The translations under genes and the position numbers were made by a program. A stretch of 64,000 bases of DNA from Apus apus (lineage: Eukaryota; Chordata; Aves; Apodiformes; Apodidae), in contig NC_067289.1 of NCBI RefSeq assembly GCF_020740795.1, positions 21,968,608 to 22,032,607 on the forward strand, written 5' to 3'. The notes beneath the pieces were generated by a model that ran no database searches, had not been told where the DNA came from, and worked only from the letters and a program-made list of their open reading frames with translations. Positions 60,207-64,000 of this stretch are shown piece by piece. Numbering within the stretch: the stretch's first letter is position 1; each line of letters opens with the position of its first letter.

Positions 60207-61508
60207 CTGTACAAAACAAGGAAAAGGGAAATTTGGGGTTTTGTTGTGAACATCCACACTGTACAACTATGGTGTCAGAGATATGCACTACTAACACCCG
60301 CCCAAAGCCAGGGACAGGGTGACCTCGGGAGCAAATCTCTCGCTCTGCAATACCACTGTGGAATAGTCTGTTCTCACCACGTCTCCCCTTCCCCATTAAC
60401 CTTCTATCTGATCTGTGATTTCACTCTTAATCCCCTCTGCTAAAGAAATACAAGCCCAAGAAAGCTTTAAAATCCTGGCTACACCATTCTCACTACTTAA
60501 TCTGTTCTTATGTACAGCTCTTGGGTGAGTTTTGGCTTCTTTTTTTATTTTTTAAAGGAGGCAGTAACCAAGTCTCCACTCTACGGGAAACACCCAGGTG
60601 ACCCAAGCTTGCTCTGGCTTTCTTCCTGCGGCACAACTCTGACACCCGGTGGCCGGGAGGGAAATGCAGACACAGGATCAGCCTGGCTACTGCCAACAGC
60701 TACGTACTGGGGAGACAACCCACACACTTCAGGCCACGTTTCACGAGTAAGCTGTGTCTCTGTCTGCACCTGCTGATAAAAGTGACAACGACCGACACTT
60801 ACCAACGGCAAGGAGGAGGATACTGGCAACAAAGCAGCCTGCGCCTACGCTGAGGTAATAAACACCAACACGCATCTCTGCTGGCCAGAGTGGGAACAGA
60901 GTTGCAGCTATAACAGCAATCACTGCAGGGAAAGAGAAGGAGAAAAGCATGAGAAGCATGACTGGTTTTTCCTGGTACATGTATAAAGGTTCTAGGCTTA
61001 CCATTTAGCCAAGGTACTGGCTTAGCATAGCATGAGTTACTGTTAGCATTTTAGGCCTTGACTTAAACCTTGTCTAGATTCACTGCTCCCATTTTTGGTT
61101 GTAGCAGGGCGGGGACTGGTCTTTTCTCCCAAGTGTCAAGCACTAGGACAAGAGGAAATGGGCTCAGGTTGTGCCAGGGGAGGTTTAGGTTAGATATTAG
61201 AAAAAATTTCTTCACTGAAACGGTGATTAAACACTGGAACAGGCTGCCCAGGGAGGTGGTTGAATCTCCATTCCTGGAGGTGTTTCAGAGACATACAGTT
61301 GTGGTGCTGAGGGACATGGCTGAAGCATTAGACTTGGTAGAGCTAGGTTAATGTCCAGGCAAAAGACAAACTTCCCCAAGGACAGGTATGCCTGTTGACA
61401 GCCCACCTGCATTTATGGTGTGCTAGCCAGTATCGATGCTTACTTACCAAGCACAAGTCCCATGGCAAAAGTTTTAAAGTGAACAGGGTCATAGATCCAC
61501 ACATACAC
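59743..61508 (-). CDS. SEC62: SEC62 translocation protein, 3' part (last three coding exons; gene runs off the right edge)
   Basis: SEC62 is a two-helix ER membrane protein that works with SEC61 and SEC63 in post-translational import, and acts as an ER-phagy receptor. Exons 61448-61508, 60803-60922 and 59743-60206 join in frame into about 214 residues matching the human C-terminal half. Visible are [14 protein letters not shown], helix 1 ([17 protein letters not shown]), helix 2 ([20 protein letters not shown] and on to FLIIWLI), the conserved [12 protein letters not shown], and an acidic Lys/Glu/Ser-rich cytosolic tail. The tail keeps NDFEMI, the known LC3-interacting motif, and ends SHEKS. 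The N-terminal cytosolic part with its lysine-rich region must lie beyond 64000. Confidence 0.96.
60803..60922 (-). CDS. SEC62: SEC62 coding exon 7
   Basis: 120 nt after TTTCCCTGCAG and before GTAAGT. It encodes most of helix 1, the lumenal loop [12 protein letters not shown] and most of helix 2. It appears identical to human over the stretch I remember. Confidence 0.96.
61100..61352 (+). mobile_element. CR1 LINE fragment in SEC62 intron 6
   Basis: Plus-strand CR1 ORF end with [14 protein letters not shown] and [18 protein letters not shown], in a DNA context (GGTTTAGGTTAGATATTAG) typical of CR1. It lacks the terminal octamers, so it is truncated at both ends. It lies antisense to SEC62 and fills about half of the 525-bp intron. 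Confidence 0.92.
61448..61508 (-). CDS. SEC62: SEC62 coding exon 6 (numbering from the human gene)
   Basis: 61 nt after acceptor TCTGTTGTAG and before GTAAGT. It encodes [20 protein letters not shown] plus one base. Confidence 0.95.
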
Positions 61509-64000
61509 CTACAACAGAAATAACACGGTTTACACTTGGAAAACAAGGCCTCCAGTTAACCATTTAATTTACTCCTTCATCCCAATGCTTACAGCCATGC
61601 TGCCATACTTGGTGCTGAGCAAACGGCCCTGTGGTCAGCGCTGGATCAGGGCAGAGGAGCAGGGCGAGGGGCTGGGCACCACGGGCAGGGCTGTACCTTG
61701 CACAGGACCTGGAACAGGTTTCTGCCAGTGAAAGAGGTGCAAAAGGAGAGAACAGCCACGGGGCTAGAGGCCTGTCTGCCCAGCTGACCACCTCAGGCAC
61801 ATGCTGATGTGCCTTGTGGCAGCAGCCTGTGCTGCTGAGGCAGGACACCACTGCAGAGCCCACAGTGCTGGAGGCTTCCAGCTGGCAGGAGAGGAGGAAG
61901 GGAAGGAGTTTCCATACTGTGTAAGAAAAACAGTGGAGACCTCAGGCTGGATCTCTCAAAGAATCACTTCATGAAAGAAGCTGCACTCAAAGAAACTTAG
62001 AAGTGATGTAAAAACCTGAGGAAAACAATCAGATGGTAAAACTGATGGGGAAATGAGAAATTCAGAAATATCACTGAATGAAGGTTTGTTTTTATCTTTC
62101 TCCATTCATGTTCAGAACGAAGTAAAAAAACTTCTGTAAAGAAAAAATTTCTCAGGTCCACCAAGTGGAACCAAAAAAATACTTCTAGCTTTGGGGAGAT
62201 TCACTTAGGAGAAAGAAACAGACTGAACATACAGAACAAAGCAACCAGCTGAAACGCTCAGTCCAACTTAAGTTCCATGTGATGGCCCCAGATAAGTGTA
62301 ACTGTCCCCTCTGTTGCACAATACACTGTTATCTGAGCCCCTACAGTTGCAACACTCCCCCAAATATTTGTGTGAGAACTGTGGATCCATCTGAATCACA
62401 CTTGTTCAGCCTTATTAAAAAAAAGGAAAAAGCTCCTCAATAAAACGCAGAACTTTCTGAACTAGAAAAATAAAAGTTGTGGGGTTTTTCTTACCAAACA
62501 AAACAGTTTGAATCTTAGCTATTGTTAACTGTGAAAAAAAGCTGCTGGTTACTAGAAACCAGCAACCCTCTTAGCAGAGAACATTAATAGGAACTACCAG
62601 GACACCTTAGAGGCAGTGACAGTTCTTCTGTGTGATGCAACAAGAAATATGTAATATTCTACTTCTCCCAGGGTGTGACAGTTGCCCATATGCAGGTGTA
62701 GGCTCTGCTGCCAGTCAGCTGTTCTGTAAGCCCAACCTGAAGATCGTGACTGGTGACTGGGCAATGAGACTGTGTAATATTCAGTGTTTGTTAGTGCAAA
62801 ATAATGGAGAAAAGGGAAAACACAGCACTAATGCAAATACACAAGGATTGGTCCTAAATTAACTATTAATTAAGAAAGATCCTGGGAGCTGCAGTTCTTA
62901 AAAAAATTTCATCTCGTTAATAAAACAAAAAAGTAAACTATATTAAGACAAAAAGTAAGTAGTTTTATACTGCAGATACAGTCCTGCACCCTGGTTTTGC
63001 TCGCTGCATGCCATCCAGGTTACTCCATGTGAAAGACAACAGGGAGATCAGAGGTAGGTGAGATTCTGTATCAGGTGGGATGAAAGAGAGCAAGGAAGGT
63101 GGTAAGAGAACTGACTGAGAATAGTAAAGGTACATAAATGAAGTACATTTTCTACCCAAGTGATCTACTTGCAGTGCTCACTGCCACGTGTTTTATAACC
63201 AAAAGTTACAAGAACCTTAAGGGGATCCCAGTACAGTGACACAGCATCGACAGAGCACAGCATCGTCTTGCTGAAGACCACTTCTCCCAAATCTTAAAAG
63301 CACAATGATGAGTGTCTACATCACCGAGCTGTTAAAGAATTAAATTCTTTGTCTTCCAGGAAAGTAAAGCACAGAGGAGTATTTAAGACCACAATTTCCA
63401 TGGTGAAGCCAGGATGAGAACTCAGGAATGCCTGAGTGTCACCTCTCTGCTTGGATCACACAGTCAGGCTGCTTCTGGATGGCAGGTATTTTTCATTTCC
63501 CCTCCTGCGATACACGTCTTTTGTTTAGAAGTATTTCAGCATGTCTATGGCCACAGGATAGGGTGGGCTGGAAGGGACCCCAGGAGGTCTCTAGTCCACC
63601 CTCTTCTCCAAAGCAGGGTCAGCTGTGAGGCCAGCCCAGGTTACTGGGGGCTTTACCCAGCCTGGCTTTGAAAGCCTGAGCAGGGAGGCTGCAGGACACT
63701 CTGGGCAGCCTGCTGTAACCCCTGCCACACCCTGAGGACAAACAGGTCATCATCCCCTGGCTGCTAAGACATAAACCACTGGGAATTAAGTTTACTCTTA
63801 GGTTTTTTAAATTACTGTCCTAATTTTATCTCCATTTCGCCTCACTGCAAGTATCTAAAAATCTAGTATTTCAAGATCAGCCACTACATTTGCCATTAGT
63901 TTTTTTTTCAACATGTCAGAGGGTTTGATGAAATCCAGTAAGTTAAGCTATTATCTGACAACAGTGCACTAACAGTTACAATGTACCCATAAATCCTACC
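61509..64000 (-). other. SEC62: SEC62 intron 5 (partial)
   Basis: No SEC62 exon upstream of exon 6 was found; the preceding human segment near FKLEPHDDQVFLDGNE is not visible. A CR1 tail lies at 63553-63765. A moderately GC-rich stretch at 61600-61870 has no recognised function. Confidence 0.65.
63553..63765 (-). mobile_element. CR1 LINE, diverged 3' tail
   Basis: GATAGGGTGGGCTGGAAGGG, CCAGGAGGTCTCTAGTCCAC and CTGGGCAGCCTG match the CR1 3' region in reverse orientation, with wording typical of older CR1 subfamilies. The far 3' octamers are not clear. Confidence 0.88.

Noticed and set aside
1-64000. Search for CRISPR arrays, tRNA or rRNA genes, endogenous retroviral genes and processed pseudogenes
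   Set aside because: None was recognised by eye on either strand. Very old or short remnants could be missed without a profile search.

Overview
The window is vertebrate nuclear DNA, most probably from a bird. The genes are split into short exons with GT/AG borders in AT-rich introns, with CpG-island promoters. The interspersed repeats I recognise are mostly 5'-truncated CR1 LINE tails, the typical bird repeat. There are no bacterial operons, phage genes or CRISPR arrays.

Four protein-coding genes are present, in the order PRKCI(-), PHC3(+), GPR160(-), SEC62(-). This is the reverse of the human chromosome 3q26.2 order SEC62-GPR160-PHC3-PRKCI, as I remember it, so the block is syntenic. PRKCI (atypical protein kinase C iota) is cut by the left edge: only exon 1 (9588-9703) and PB1 exon 2 (1739-1860) are inside. 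PHC3 (Polycomb PRC1 subunit) is complete for coding sequence: 15 coding exons from 12989 to 37870 join without a phase conflict into 996 codons plus stop. A long 3' UTR probably follows, ending near the AATAAA at 45912. GPR160 (orphan seven-helix receptor) has its whole CDS in one exon (46940-47959) and a CpG island at 49280-50130. SEC62 (ER translocon and ER-phagy receptor) is cut by the right edge: the last three coding exons are inside (61448-61508, 60803-60922, 59743-60206).

PRKCI and PHC3 are head to head, with start codons about 3.3 kb apart and a CpG island on each. PHC3 and GPR160 are tail to tail, with candidate poly(A) signals about 650 bp apart. GPR160 and SEC62 lie in tandem, separated by about 9 kb in which I see no gene. 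I see no operon-like cooperation among the four; the arrangement is conserved linkage.

Repeats: four CR1 pieces (about 4275, 51715, 61100 and 63553), one older CR1/L3-like tail (about 34830), and a roughly 0.9 kb interval in the PHC3 3' UTR bounded by perfect 14-bp inverted repeats of hAT-Charlie type (38648-39557). Points most worth a second look are a recursive-splice-like junction at PHC3 exon 11, six residues in PHC3 exon 13 that are missing from human PHC3 as I remember it, YY1-like motifs at the PHC3 start codon, and a short uORF in GPR160. I found no clearly novel biological system. Comparisons with human proteins are from memory, without any alignment or database search.
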